A DNA stretch of 64,000 nucleotides. Origin: CAYJPA01 sp964371945 (lineage in GTDB: Bacteria > Chloroflexota > Chloroflexia > Thermomicrobiales > UBA6265). The translations under genes and the position numbers were made by a program. The notes under the pieces are model-generated. The model had not been told where the DNA came from, searched no databases, and was given only the letters and a program-made list of their open reading frames with translations. Where the stretch lies: positions 1 to 64,000 of the forward strand of contig CAYJPA010000009.1 of the NCBI GenBank assembly GCA_964371945.1, given 5' to 3'. Shown here one piece after another: positions 24,808-33,506 of this stretch. The first letter of the stretch is position 1; every line of letters begins with the position of its first letter.

Positions 24808-25443
24808 CTAAAACATCTTCATTTGCGCGGCCGGCGATTCGACCGGCTTGATTTCAGTGGTTTTGAGCCGCTCCCGCTCGACATCGGCCAGGAACTTCGG
24901 CAATTTGGCGAAGTCTTCCAGGATCGCGCCTTTGAGCGGAGGCTGATGCAGAGCAGCGGCAGGGTGATACATCGGCACGATCAGCCGGGTTCCGTCCTTC
25001 TTTGGTTGACCGTGGATTTTCGAAATCCGTTCGCCGGGAAACCAACGCGACATCGAAAAGCGACCGAGCGTGACGATGACTTCAGGATCGATTGCGGCGA
25101 TCTGGCGCTCGAGATATGGCGCGCAAGCCGCAATCTCGTCCGGCATCGGGTCGCGGTTGCCAGGCGGGCGGCATTTCACGACGTTGGTGATGAAAACGTC
25201 CTCGCGCGTTAATCCCGCGGCTCCGAGCAGTTCACCGAGGAACTTACCCGCGGCGCCCACAAACGGATGTCCCTGCTGGTCTTCGTTCCAACCGGGTCCT
25301 TCCCCGATCAGCATGATCCGGGCCCTTGAGGGCCCTTCGCCTGGAACTGCCTTCGTCCTGGTTCGCGCTAGCTCGCAGAGCGGACAAACGACAACCTCAG
25401 AGGCAACTTCCTCGAGCCGGATTGTGGCGCGTTCAGCAGTCAA
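24808..25443 (-). CDS. udg: Uracil-DNA glycosylase, family 4 (4Fe-4S)
   Basis: The product is 211 residues from a TTG start with GGAG six bases upstream. Family 4 motifs are intact: MLIGEGPGWNEDQQGHPFVG, ITNVVKCRPPGNRDP and MYHPAA. Four cysteines expected to hold the iron-sulfur cluster are seen: CPLC at residues 17 and 20, then C in VKCRPP and C in IAACAPYL. It excises uracil from DNA. It lies just upstream of rnj on the minus strand and ends 38 bases before the proposed rnj start. Confidence 0.94.
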   Translation of the reverse strand: MTAERATIRLEEVASEVVVCPLCELARTRTKAVPGEGPSRARIMLIGEGPGWNEDQQGHPFVGAAGKFLGELLGAAGLTREDVFITNVVKCRPPGNRDPMPDEIAACAPYLERQIAAIDPEVIVTLGRFSMSRWFPGERISKIHGQPKKDGTRLIVPMYHPAAALHQPPLKGAILEDFAKLPKFLADVERERLKTTEIKPVESPAAQMKMF

Positions 25444-25529
25444 TCAATGCTCCATTGCCGGCAATCCACCGGTCTCGGCTGAGTATACCGGAGCATCGAG
25501 AAGACCCCCAATTGTCGGACATTTTGGGT

Positions 25530-27608
25530 TCACGAGAGCGCGCGGGAGGGCGTCGATTCACTCAGAAGGTAATCGGCCGGCATGAGCTCGATGTGCTTTG
25601 GCTCGACTTCACTCGTAATTGATTCGAGCAGCAGATCTTCGTCCGACGGAACCTGAGAAGGAACTTCAGTGAGTGCTTTGGAGGTCAGTTTCAGGGCTCG
25701 AACGGCAAGGGACGACCAGTCGATCGAGGTCGTGTCGCGAATGGGAATGATCGACGGTGCGCCTTCCATGCGGGCGATCCAGCGATTCAGGATTACCACA
25801 TCGTCGAGCAGGTGATGATCCAGCGGCGGCAGGCCATTGGTCACGTATCTCTGCCAAGAGGCGGCCAACTGTTGAGCGAGGCTCGCCGGAACCGAATCCT
25901 GGGGCACGCAGAGCGACGTCCAGAGCGTGCCCTGAATGACGAGCATGACCGTTCTCGAGCCCTGATTGAGTCCAGGTTGCACCAGAAGCAGCGTGTTGTT
26001 CTCGCGGGCTTCCTTTAGACGGCGGTGTGAGCTGACCAGCGTCTGCAGTAATCGGATGTTGTTGCGAAGCTTCCGTGCTCGTTCGTAGTCCAATGTTCGC
26101 GCGCTGGCTTCAAGTTGCTCGTGCAGACGGGTGAAGAGCGCATCGTCGTCGCCTTCGAGAAACGCGATCGCATCACGAACTTGGCGCATGTAGCCGTCAC
26201 GTTCGGCCCGGCCAGTGCAGGGGCCCGAGCACTTCCCAATGCCGAGCTGGATGCAGGGATTGCCATAGCTCTTGGCGTTTTTGAATGACCGGGTGCAGGT
26301 TCGGATCGAAAAACTATCAACGACCAGCGCGATCGCCAACTTGGCTGCTTTGCGGCTCTTGAAGGGACCAAAGTAGACCGATCCGTCTTCTTTGCGCGCC
26401 TTCGCCAGCGTGATTCGCGGCCAGGCACTGGCGACATCAACGCGGATGTAGGGATATTCCTCTGACGCGCGCATCGCGACGTTGTAGCGCGGTTGGTATC
26501 GACGGATGAGCTGCGATTCGAGCAGCAACGCGGCAAGTTCCGATCCGGTCTCCTCGATTTCGATCCGCGCGATCGACTCGATCAAGCCGTCCATTTTGCG
26601 CGTGTACCCAAGCGGTTGCGAGAAATAGGAGGAAACCCGTTCCTTCAGATTCTTGGCTTTGCCGACGTAGATGACGCGGTCGCTGGGGTCGCGCATCAAA
26701 TAGACGCCCGGTCGTTTCGGAATTTCGGCGAGGATCGAGCGGTCCAGGAGCGAGCTCGCGCGGCTCACAGGACTGGCGGTGACGTGATCGGTGGCCCGGC
26801 CGATTGCCCGCAGCCGTTCGATCGTGTCGATTCCCAGATCCCGTGCTTTCACCGCGAGATGAAGCGCGACTTTGCCAGAGAGTTCGGCATCGATCTCCGC
26901 GCGGTGGATCTTTCGGGGAGAGAGTCCGAAATGCGCGGCGACTTTGTCGAGACTTGGCCGGCGAAGGCCGGGAACCAGCCGCGAGGCCAAACCCATCGAA
27001 TCGAGTCGCTCGTTGATTAGCTTCGGACGTCCTGCGCGATCGAGCTCAGCGTTGACGAAATTGATGTCGAAGCCAACGTTGTGCCCGACAAGCAGGGCTC
27101 CAGCCACGAACTCCTCAACCGCGACGGCGATCTCGGCGAAGCGTGGCGCATCCTCGACCATATCGTTGGTGATGGTGGTCAGGTTTGAGATGAATTTCGG
27201 TATGCGTTTTTCTGGGTTGATCAAGGTCGAATATCGATCCGAAGGCGCTCCGTTCGAGAACCGAACGAGCGCAATCTCGATCACCCGTTGCTGGAGCGGT
27301 TGTAGGCCGGTCGTTTCGACATCGATTGCCACGAAATCTGAAAGCATGTCCTGGCTTGACGGAACGATCGCCGCGGCCAGCGACCACCGGCCGTCCGGCC
27401 GGAGCACGAGGCGATCTTCCCCCGTGAGTAGCGTTTGCAGCAACGGTTGCCAGAGTGATGGTGGACCTGACGTGCCGAAGACGAACGCGATCAGCGCATC
27501 TTCCGAAACCGAGCCGCCGCGGTCTCGTATGAATCTGACGGCTCGTTCGCCTAGATGGGAGTAGGGAGCCATGGGGCTGCCGGTTGACGACGTGGGCGCT
27601 GCTTCCAC
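25530..27608 (-). CDS. DnaQ-type exonuclease fused to a UvrC-like GIY-YIG nuclease
   Basis: The product is 692 residues from GTG (GAGGA nine to ten bases upstream). Residues 20-75 look like a winged helix. Residues 91-250 are a DEDDh 3'-5' exonuclease: DVETTG (D96, E98), HNVGFD (D181) and HRAEIDAE (H235, D240). Residues 295-375 are a GIY-YIG domain (GVYLM, IYVGKAKNL). A UvrC cysteine cluster follows (C438, C452, C460, C464), then a UvrB-binding-like UVR helix near 495-515. The RNase H-like nuclease and helix-hairpin-helix parts of true UvrC are not recognisable in the last 160 residues. Fusions of this kind are known in Actinobacteria. A role in excision repair is inferred. Confidence 0.92.
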   Translation of the reverse strand: MEAAPTSSTGSPMAPYSHLGERAVRFIRDRGGSVSEDALIAFVFGTSGPPSLWQPLLQTLLTGEDRLVLRPDGRWSLAAAIVPSSQDMLSDFVAIDVETTGLQPLQQRVIEIALVRFSNGAPSDRYSTLINPEKRIPKFISNLTTITNDMVEDAPRFAEIAVAVEEFVAGALLVGHNVGFDINFVNAELDRAGRPKLINERLDSMGLASRLVPGLRRPSLDKVAAHFGLSPRKIHRAEIDAELSGKVALHLAVKARDLGIDTIERLRAIGRATDHVTASPVSRASSLLDRSILAEIPKRPGVYLMRDPSDRVIYVGKAKNLKERVSSYFSQPLGYTRKMDGLIESIARIEIEETGSELAALLLESQLIRRYQPRYNVAMRASEEYPYIRVDVASAWPRITLAKARKEDGSVYFGPFKSRKAAKLAIALVVDSFSIRTCTRSFKNAKSYGNPCIQLGIGKCSGPCTGRAERDGYMRQVRDAIAFLEGDDDALFTRLHEQLEASARTLDYERARKLRNNIRLLQTLVSSHRRLKEARENNTLLLVQPGLNQGSRTVMLVIQGTLWTSLCVPQDSVPASLAQQLAASWQRYVTNGLPPLDHHLLDDVVILNRWIARMEGAPSIIPIRDTTSIDWSSLAVRALKLTSKALTEVPSQVPSDEDLLLESITSEVEPKHIELMPADYLLSESTPSRALS

Positions 27609-27647
27609 GGAACGCTATTCCTCGCGCTGACGAAAACACGTGACTGC

Positions 27648-27675
27648 TTGAGCGAATACTCGCACATGATAGAAT
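27648..27675 (+). promoter_or_regulatory. Predicted promoter of ligA
   Basis: TTGAGC (27648-27653) and TAGAAT (27670-27675) are 16 bases apart. This predicts transcription from about 27682 and a leader of about 60 bases before ligA. It lies between ligA and the divergent exonuclease gene. Confidence 0.6.
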
Positions 27676-27744
27676 ACATGTTCGAGGCGTACGTTCACTT
27701 TGTTGTCTGCATTGTACCGCATGAGCTGGGAAGTGACGCTCACG

Positions 27745-29775
27745 ATGGCCAATGAAGCATTGGAAAAACGCGCGAATGAGTTGCGCCGGCTGATCGATCG
27801 CTGGAACTACGAGTACTACGTGCTCGATAATCCCAGCGTGACGGATTCCGAGTGGGACGAAGCGATGAACGAGCTTCGGACCATCGAATCGGATCATCCA
27901 GAGTTGATCACCTTCGATTCGCCAACCCAACGAGTTGGGATCGCCCCACAGTCTGCATTCGGCAAGATCGAGCACCCGGTTCCGATGCTCTCATTGAGCA
28001 ACGTTTTCAGTGAGGACGAGCTGCGAGCCTGGGCGACGAGAGCGCAGCGTTACGGGGGAGTTGATTCGCTGTCATATGTGATCGAGCCGAAGCTGGACGG
28101 GCTCGCGGTGGCGCTAACGTATGTCAATGGTCTGTTCGATCATGGGGCGACGCGTGGCGACGGATTTGCCGGCGAGAATATCACGGCCAATCTCCGGACC
28201 ATCCAGACGCTTCCCTTGCGACTGCACGAATCGACTGAGGTCACGATTCCGCCGGCGATCGAAGTGCGCGGCGAGGTCTTCATGCTGAAGGCCGATTTCG
28301 AAAAGCTCAATGAGGGAATCGTTGCCAAGGGCGGCGATCCGTTCATGAACCCGCGGAATTCGGCCGCGGGCTCGCTCCGTCAACTCGACACCAAAGTCAC
28401 CGCATCGAGAGCGTTGCGGCTGATCGTCTATGGAATCGGGTATGTCGAGGGAGCGCCGGCGCCGGCGACCCATAGCGATGGCCTCGCGTTGCTCGATCGA
28501 TTCGGATTTCTGACTCCGCCGGATCGAGCAGAAGCGCACAGCATCGAGGAGCTCTGGGGACGCTGCCAGTGGTGGCTGGAATTGCGCGACAAGCTCGATT
28601 TCGAGATCGACGGCGTGGTGATCAAGGTCAACGACATTCGGCTGCAAGAGGAGATCGGGTGGGTTGCCCGAGAACCTCGCTGGGCGACGGCCTATAAATT
28701 CCCCGCGATTCAGAAAACGACAGTGCTGAAGGCGATCCAGATCAATGTCGGCCGTACCGGCACACTCAATCCGCTCGCGATTCTGGAGCCGGTCAACATC
28801 GGCGGCGTGCTCGTGCAGCGGGCAACACTACACAACGAAGACGAGATCGCGCGCAAGGATATCCGGATCGGCGACACCGTGGTCGTGCAGCGCGCCGGCG
28901 ACGTGATTCCGCAGATCGTCAAGGTCGTGCTTGAGAAGCGAACTGGGAACGAGCAGCCGTTCGAGATGCCGTCCACCTGTCCGTCGTGCGGTTCTCCGGT
29001 TTTCCGGGAAGCGGACATGGCGATGCGGTACTGCACGAATTCGGCCTGCCCGGCTCAGCTCAAGGAGCACCTGCATCACTTTGCCGGGCGTACCGCGATG
29101 GATATCGACGGAATGGGATCGAAACTGACCGACCGCTTCGTCGATCTCGGGTGGGTCAAGGACGCGGCCGATCTTTACTACCTCGATTGGACGCAGGTGG
29201 CCGAGCTCGAAGGATTGGGGGAAAAGAGCGCGGCGAGAATGCAGGCCGGTGTCGAGGCGAGCAAGAAACGTCCGCTGGCGAGGCTGATCAACGCGCTCGG
29301 GGTCCGTCATGTCGGTGAGCGGACCGCGGGATTGCTCGCGGACCGGTTTGGCTCGATCGACGACCTGATGAGCGCGACGATCGAGGAGATCAATGCGGTT
29401 AACGGCGTCGGCGAGGTTCTGGCGGCCAGCGTCCACTCGTTCTTCCAGGAGCCAGCCAATCGGACCGTGATCGAAAAACTCCGGCAGGCGGGCGTCAATG
29501 TCGTCGACGACCGGGCTGTGGCCGGGAGAGACACCACATTGGCAGGTCTCACCTTCGTTTTGACTGGGCGAATCGAAACCATGACCCGTCCGCAGGCAGA
29601 AGAGCGGCTGCGACGGGCAGGCGCCAATGTCTCGGGATCGGTATCGAAGAAAACGTCCTACGTGGTCGCCGGCGAAGAGGCGGGAAGCAAGGCCGATCGA
29701 GCGCGCGAGCTCGGTGTGCCGATCATCACGGAACGGGAGATGCTGGCCATGCTAGGTGAAGGGAATCCAGGGTAG
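27745..29775 (+). CDS. ligA: NAD+-dependent DNA ligase LigA
   Basis: From ATG at 27745 the product is 676 residues, the usual LigA length; the frame is open upstream to 27700 and an ATG at 27721 is also possible. It seals nicks in replication and repair. Domains in order: Ia with YEYYVLDNPSVTDSEWDEAM, the adenylation domain with the catalytic lysine in IEPKLDGLAVAL, OB fold, a zinc finger (CPSC and CTNSACP), a helix-hairpin-helix region with LEGLGEKSAARM and NGVGEVLAASV, and a C-terminal BRCT domain starting LAGLTFVLTGRIETM. It is transcribed away from the repair gene block. Confidence 0.97.
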   Translation: MANEALEKRANELRRLIDRWNYEYYVLDNPSVTDSEWDEAMNELRTIESDHPELITFDSPTQRVGIAPQSAFGKIEHPVPMLSLSNVFSEDELRAWATRAQRYGGVDSLSYVIEPKLDGLAVALTYVNGLFDHGATRGDGFAGENITANLRTIQTLPLRLHESTEVTIPPAIEVRGEVFMLKADFEKLNEGIVAKGGDPFMNPRNSAAGSLRQLDTKVTASRALRLIVYGIGYVEGAPAPATHSDGLALLDRFGFLTPPDRAEAHSIEELWGRCQWWLELRDKLDFEIDGVVIKVNDIRLQEEIGWVAREPRWATAYKFPAIQKTTVLKAIQINVGRTGTLNPLAILEPVNIGGVLVQRATLHNEDEIARKDIRIGDTVVVQRAGDVIPQIVKVVLEKRTGNEQPFEMPSTCPSCGSPVFREADMAMRYCTNSACPAQLKEHLHHFAGRTAMDIDGMGSKLTDRFVDLGWVKDAADLYYLDWTQVAELEGLGEKSAARMQAGVEASKKRPLARLINALGVRHVGERTAGLLADRFGSIDDLMSATIEEINAVNGVGEVLAASVHSFFQEPANRTVIEKLRQAGVNVVDDRAVAGRDTTLAGLTFVLTGRIETMTRPQAEERLRRAGANVSGSVSKKTSYVVAGEEAGSKADRARELGVPIITEREMLAMLGEGNPG

Positions 29776-29857
29776 GATTCGTTTACGGTTTTCCGGCCGG
29801 TTTGCGTCCGGACAAGTCAGATTCCACGCGACGCTGTGAGGTCAGGAGCGATCCAGC

Positions 29858-30076
29858 ATGAGTGGCTATTCCGTGCCTTCGCGCGAGGACGATCCGGTTC
29901 ATACCGTGCGCACGATCGCGCGGCTCGCGCAGATGATCATCGAGCTGCGCGATGAATACGTCCGGCGGCCGCGGCCCGATACGCTCCTGCAGATCGAACA
30001 GCGGCTCGACGATCTCCTGATGCAGCGGGAAGAGCTCCGCCACCGCATCGAGCTTGCCAGACAGAACGAATCATAG
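29858..30076 (+). CDS. Small hypothetical helical protein
   Basis: The product is 72 residues. AGGAG (29845-29849) precedes the ATG. The sequence is almost entirely charged helix (TIARLAQMIIELRDEYVRR, then QIEQRLDDLLMQREELRHRI), probably a short coiled coil, with no signal peptide or cysteines. I do not recognise the family. It starts 82 bases after ligA on the same strand and could be cotranscribed with it. Confidence 0.6.
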   Translation: MSGYSVPSREDDPVHTVRTIARLAQMIIELRDEYVRRPRPDTLLQIEQRLDDLLMQREELRHRIELARQNES

Positions 30077-30137
30077 TTAGCGTTGTTCGGACGCGATGCC
30101 TGGCCCCTGATCTCTTGTTTTCCACGGACTCCGCGAA

Positions 30138-30440
30138 CTACTCGATCACGTTGTAAAACTCGCGACTGCCCGATTCGACCAGGGGCATCATCCGGCCAAA
30201 GAGCTCCTTAAGCCAGGGATAATTCATCGCCGCGGTGAAGGTGGTTTCCCAGGCGGAGAGACTTTCGACTTCGACTTCTGAGACGACCGTGAAGAACGGT
30301 CCCGAGGCGTCGGTCAGTATGCGGAACACGTGGGCGGTGTGTCCGGATTCCTGCATGCGGCGGTTGAATTCTTTCAGAATGTCGACCAGCTCGTCCCCAC
30401 GACCGTATTTGGCTTGAAAGACCTGGCGTGCAACGATCAC
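30138..30440 (-). CDS. Hypothetical protein, NIPSNAP/dimeric alpha-beta barrel-like
   Basis: The product is 100 residues from GTG, with AAAGGAG eight bases upstream, so the start is well supported. The pattern of VARQVFQAKYGRGDELVDIL, then a central FRILTDASGPFFTVVSEVEVESL and a last segment with MNYPWLKELFGRMMPLVESG resembles small ferredoxin-like dimeric barrel proteins (NIPSNAP or ABM type). The function is unknown. The gene stands alone, convergent with the small helical gene. Confidence 0.65.
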   Translation of the reverse strand: MIVARQVFQAKYGRGDELVDILKEFNRRMQESGHTAHVFRILTDASGPFFTVVSEVEVESLSAWETTFTAAMNYPWLKELFGRMMPLVESGSREFYNVIE

Positions 30441-30890
30441 CGTGTGTCTCCTTTCTTCACATTCGGAACAAAACGGACGGCGAAAGGACCAGTCAGTTGC
30501 GAGCTGAACTGGTTTGGTTTCGCGTCATCTGATCATACGGATTTTTGTCGGAATTGGTTCAGTGTTTAGCCAATCGGGAATGAGCGTGGTTTGTCTGCCA
30601 GCATCGCAAGCTGATGCGCGGCCTGCTCGAACACCGCGGCGATCGCGGCGTCATCGAATCCGGATTGCGGGGGAAGCGTCGATCATAGCCGGGAGCTCCA
30701 GGGGCGGGGAGCGTGACCCGGCACGGTTGCGGAATTTATGGTGGTTGCAGAAATAAACCGGTAATCAGTATGCCCTCACCCCGGCCCCTTTTCCTTGCGA
30801 GGGCGAGGGGAGAGTGGTCTCCGATTACCGAAGTTAATGTGCAATGACCAACAGTCCAGGGCACTCCATCTCATCCGCACAGTCGCTAAC
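30441..30890. other. Intergenic stretch with an inverted repeat and a possible gene remnant
   Basis: About 450 bases hold no complete gene. An imperfect inverted repeat at 30775-30811 (CCCTCACCC near its left edge, GGGCGAGGG at its right) resembles the GC-rich intergenic repeats common in bacterial chromosomes. On the minus strand 30566-30682 is a short open frame without a start, ending MLADKPRSFPIG, whose third-position GC bias looks protein-like. Nothing else is recognisable. Confidence 0.45.
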
Positions 30891-31805
30891 CTACGTCTTC
30901 AGCGCGCCTTCCTGGAGGCCTTTCATATACCAGTGCTGGGCAATTCCGAAAAAGATGAGGCTGGGAGCGATGCCGAGCACGTAGAGCGCGCCGATCGGGC
31001 CGGCGGAGGCGGTCGCCATACCACCGACCGATCCGGCGATGAAGACCGGCAAGGTCCGCGTGTCGAAGTCGTTCATCAGGGTTGTGGCCAGCACGTACTC
31101 CCCCCAGGCGAAGGTCACGTTCACCATCATGACCACGACGATTCCGTTCCGCACCAGCGGTAACATGATCCCGGTCAACGCCCGCAGCGAGCTGGCGCCA
31201 TCGATTCGCGAGGAATCCAGGATGTCCCGCGGCACCGTTTGAAACACGCCCCGCATGATGAAGACGGAGATTGCGATCATCAGCGCGGAATAGGGCAGCA
31301 TCAACCCCCAGGTCTTGTTGATCAACCCGAGTCGGTCCTGCATCTGGTAAATCCCGATCATTGCCGTCACCCGCGTCGGAAAGAAGATTGAGGCGACCAA
31401 CATCCCGAGCACGACTCGCTTGCCCGGCATCCGGAGATGAACCAACGCGTAACCCGCCAGCACTGCCGCGGTCGTCGTCAGCAGCACGGTTCCCGCGGTC
31501 ACGAGCAAGCTTCGTTGGAGATAGCCGAAAACGATGCCACGTCGCCGAAAGACCGATTCATAGTTCGCGTACCACGGGGAAACGAAGTGTTTCGGCCAGA
31601 TATAGCGCTGAACGGTATCCGGAACCGATTTGAATGACATCAACAGAATCCACGCGAATGGGAGGAGAATAGCCAGGCAGGCGCCAATCAGCACCGCGTG
31701 CCGGGCGACCAATCCCCAACGGACACCACGTTTCGGGTGGTGGTACCTGATCGGAGTGCCGTCAGACCGTGGCATGCTCTCCTCGGCGATTCTTCCGGCT
31801 GACAT
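30891..31805 (-). CDS. ABC transporter permease, MalG-type (carbohydrate uptake 1 family)
   Basis: From ATG at 31805 the product is 304 residues; the frame extends another 44 codons, but AGGAG lies six bases before this ATG. Six membrane spans are expected, starting AVLIGACLAILLPFAWILLM. The EAA loop that binds the ATPase is DSSRIDGASSLRALTGIMLPL. WGEYVLATTLM and a C-terminal MKGLQEGALK match MalG-type permeases for sugars or glycerol phosphate. No partner permease, binding protein or ATPase gene is nearby. It may work with components encoded elsewhere or be a leftover of a lost operon. Confidence 0.9.
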   Translation of the reverse strand: MSAGRIAEESMPRSDGTPIRYHHPKRGVRWGLVARHAVLIGACLAILLPFAWILLMSFKSVPDTVQRYIWPKHFVSPWYANYESVFRRRGIVFGYLQRSLLVTAGTVLLTTTAAVLAGYALVHLRMPGKRVVLGMLVASIFFPTRVTAMIGIYQMQDRLGLINKTWGLMLPYSALMIAISVFIMRGVFQTVPRDILDSSRIDGASSLRALTGIMLPLVRNGIVVVMMVNVTFAWGEYVLATTLMNDFDTRTLPVFIAGSVGGMATASAGPIGALYVLGIAPSLIFFGIAQHWYMKGLQEGALKT

Positions 31806-32891
31806 CCTTAGCTCCTGTTTGCCTCGACCGCGCGCCACGTGCAATCTACTGGTCAATCTATCATGCGTTCGACCTCGGTTGAGCCCCAATCGATCTCCGG
31901 GAAACGGGCGTCGAATGGATGAGTTGGCCAACATCATCCATGAACACGGCGTTGAAACATGAATCGTGGGAAGATCACCGCGGAGTCCGGTGGGTCCCGA
32001 CTTCGACGGCGGTCAGAAGATCGGTGCTCGGATTGACCGCACCATTCGCATCCCATCCGGGCGAGCAATCACTCCCTGTCCGAGCTCCCTGATGAAGCGC
32101 CCGGCAGTTCTCCCACCTCGGCCAACCATCTCGGGCATCAATGGCTTTTCACGGTGGCGTCGCAGGACAGTGCGATCAGGACGGGTGCCGGAACGTTCGA
32201 TTCTTGCAGTGCGCGCAAGTTGTGCAGTCTCGATCTCGCTTTCGAATGAAGAGTCGGGGCATCCAGCCACAATTCCGCGGAGGTCATCGACCGGACTCCG
32301 CCTGGCAGAACTCAGTCAATCCATATGGCTCGACGCCCACCACCCACCCAATGCTTCTTCGCACGACCGATAGGGGATCGTTGCCACAAATAATGAGCGC
32401 GATACTGAAGGTGTGCCGAAAACATCACAGGAGATGTCGCGACACCAGTATCAGCAGTGAGGCATCCTATGCACCATTGGTCAATCTGAGATCTATCCGT
32501 TCTCGTGACGGTCGATCCCGCCTGGGCGCGTGCCACCGAAAGCAATCCATGGACGAAGACCGCTCGCTCGACATGTCGATGTTCCGCGGCGGCGCTGGCA
32601 AGAGAGAACCACGGGCGTCGACGCCGCGTGGCGGTCGCCATCGGCGGCCCTCGGGAGCAATCCCCATCGGAGGCGGAACGAGACGCTGACGTCGAGTATC
32701 CGTGTCACGCAGTCAATGATCATCCGGTCATCGATGCTGCCCAACGGCGTACCCCATGTCATGGCTCTGTTTGTCGATGGGTCTCGTGCGTATCGATTGC
32801 TGCAAATAACCACGCGCACAATTGTGCAGGGTGGCATTGAGCCACGGGCGCATGCCATGCGCCGCTACGAAGGCGGAAGCCAAGGCTCGTC
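31806..32891. other. Long stretch without a convincing gene
   Basis: About 1.1 kb upstream of the orphan permease holds only short overlapping frames on both strands. None has a plausible start with a ribosome-binding site, a recognisable domain or membrane spans. The missing permease partner and binding protein of the MalG-type gene would be expected here, so decayed remnants of them are possible, but I cannot identify any. Confidence 0.5.
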
Positions 32892-33491
32892 TTATGGGAT
32901 CTTTGTTGTTCCTGGTTTGAGGAGGGGGATGCCCGCGGCGCAAAGCGGGCAGTCGGGTTGTTCCCAGGTTTCGACGTTGAGGGTTGCGAGCGCGAACAGG
33001 GGAACTTCGCCGAAGATCGTGGCGCCGCCACCGCGGTCGACCAGCACCGCGACTGCCACGACCTCAACGGGGTGTTTCGAGAGCGCTGCCAGGGTTTCGC
33101 GGATGGAACCGCCGGTGGTGAGAATGTCGTCGACCAAGAGCACGCGCTGTCCGGGTTCGAAGGTCGTTCCCCGCCGGAATTCGCGTTCGTTCTGCCCGTC
33201 CGATTTCCGTTCGGCATAAGCCGCCGCAACACCGAGCTGGCGTCCGACTTCAAATGCCAGGATCAACCCGCCGGTGGTCGGCCCGGCAACGACATCGATC
33301 TGTGCGTCGCGGAACTTGCCTGCAAATCCACGACAGACCCGCTCGGTCGCTCCGGGCTGGCGCAAGAGATCGAACTTTTCGATGTAGCGGTTGCTATGGC
33401 GACCCGACGCAAGCAGAAAGTGCCCTTCTTTGAGCGCTCCAACCGATTTGAGCTCGGCAAGGAGGTCGATTGGTTCGATGTCACCAAGCAT
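32892..33491 (-). CDS. pyrE: Orotate phosphoribosyltransferase
   Basis: From ATG at 33491 the product is 199 residues; an ATG three codons upstream (33500) is too close to the GGAGA site. It converts orotate and PRPP to OMP in pyrimidine synthesis. The PRPP-binding motif is VLLVDDILTTGGS. HFLLASGRHSNRYIEKF, VVAGPTTGGLILAFEVGRQL and a RKSDGQ loop are present. The C-terminal part with CPLCAAGIPL matches the longer PyrE forms. It is the last gene of the pyr operon and starts 15 bases after the antiporter gene. Confidence 0.95.
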   Translation of the reverse strand: MLGDIEPIDLLAELKSVGALKEGHFLLASGRHSNRYIEKFDLLRQPGATERVCRGFAGKFRDAQIDVVAGPTTGGLILAFEVGRQLGVAAAYAERKSDGQNEREFRRGTTFEPGQRVLLVDDILTTGGSIRETLAALSKHPVEVVAVAVLVDRGGGATIFGEVPLFALATLNVETWEQPDCPLCAAGIPLLKPGTTKIP

Positions 33492-33506
33492 CGGGCCCAT
33501 TCTCCA

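Noticed and set aside
23177..24811. Plus-strand open frame of 544 codons opposite rnj
   Set aside because: It mirrors the RNase J gene. Its Asp/Arg/Val-rich translation is typical of the antisense of a GC-rich gene, and no motif can be seen.
29776..29857. GGCCGG-rich inverted repeat after ligA as a terminator
   Set aside because: The arms are short and no T-run follows, so an intrinsic terminator is not supported.
32141..32858. Overlapping open frames on both strands in the empty stretch near pyrE
   Set aside because: None has a ribosome-binding site, a domain, or membrane spans, and their compositions differ from real genes nearby.
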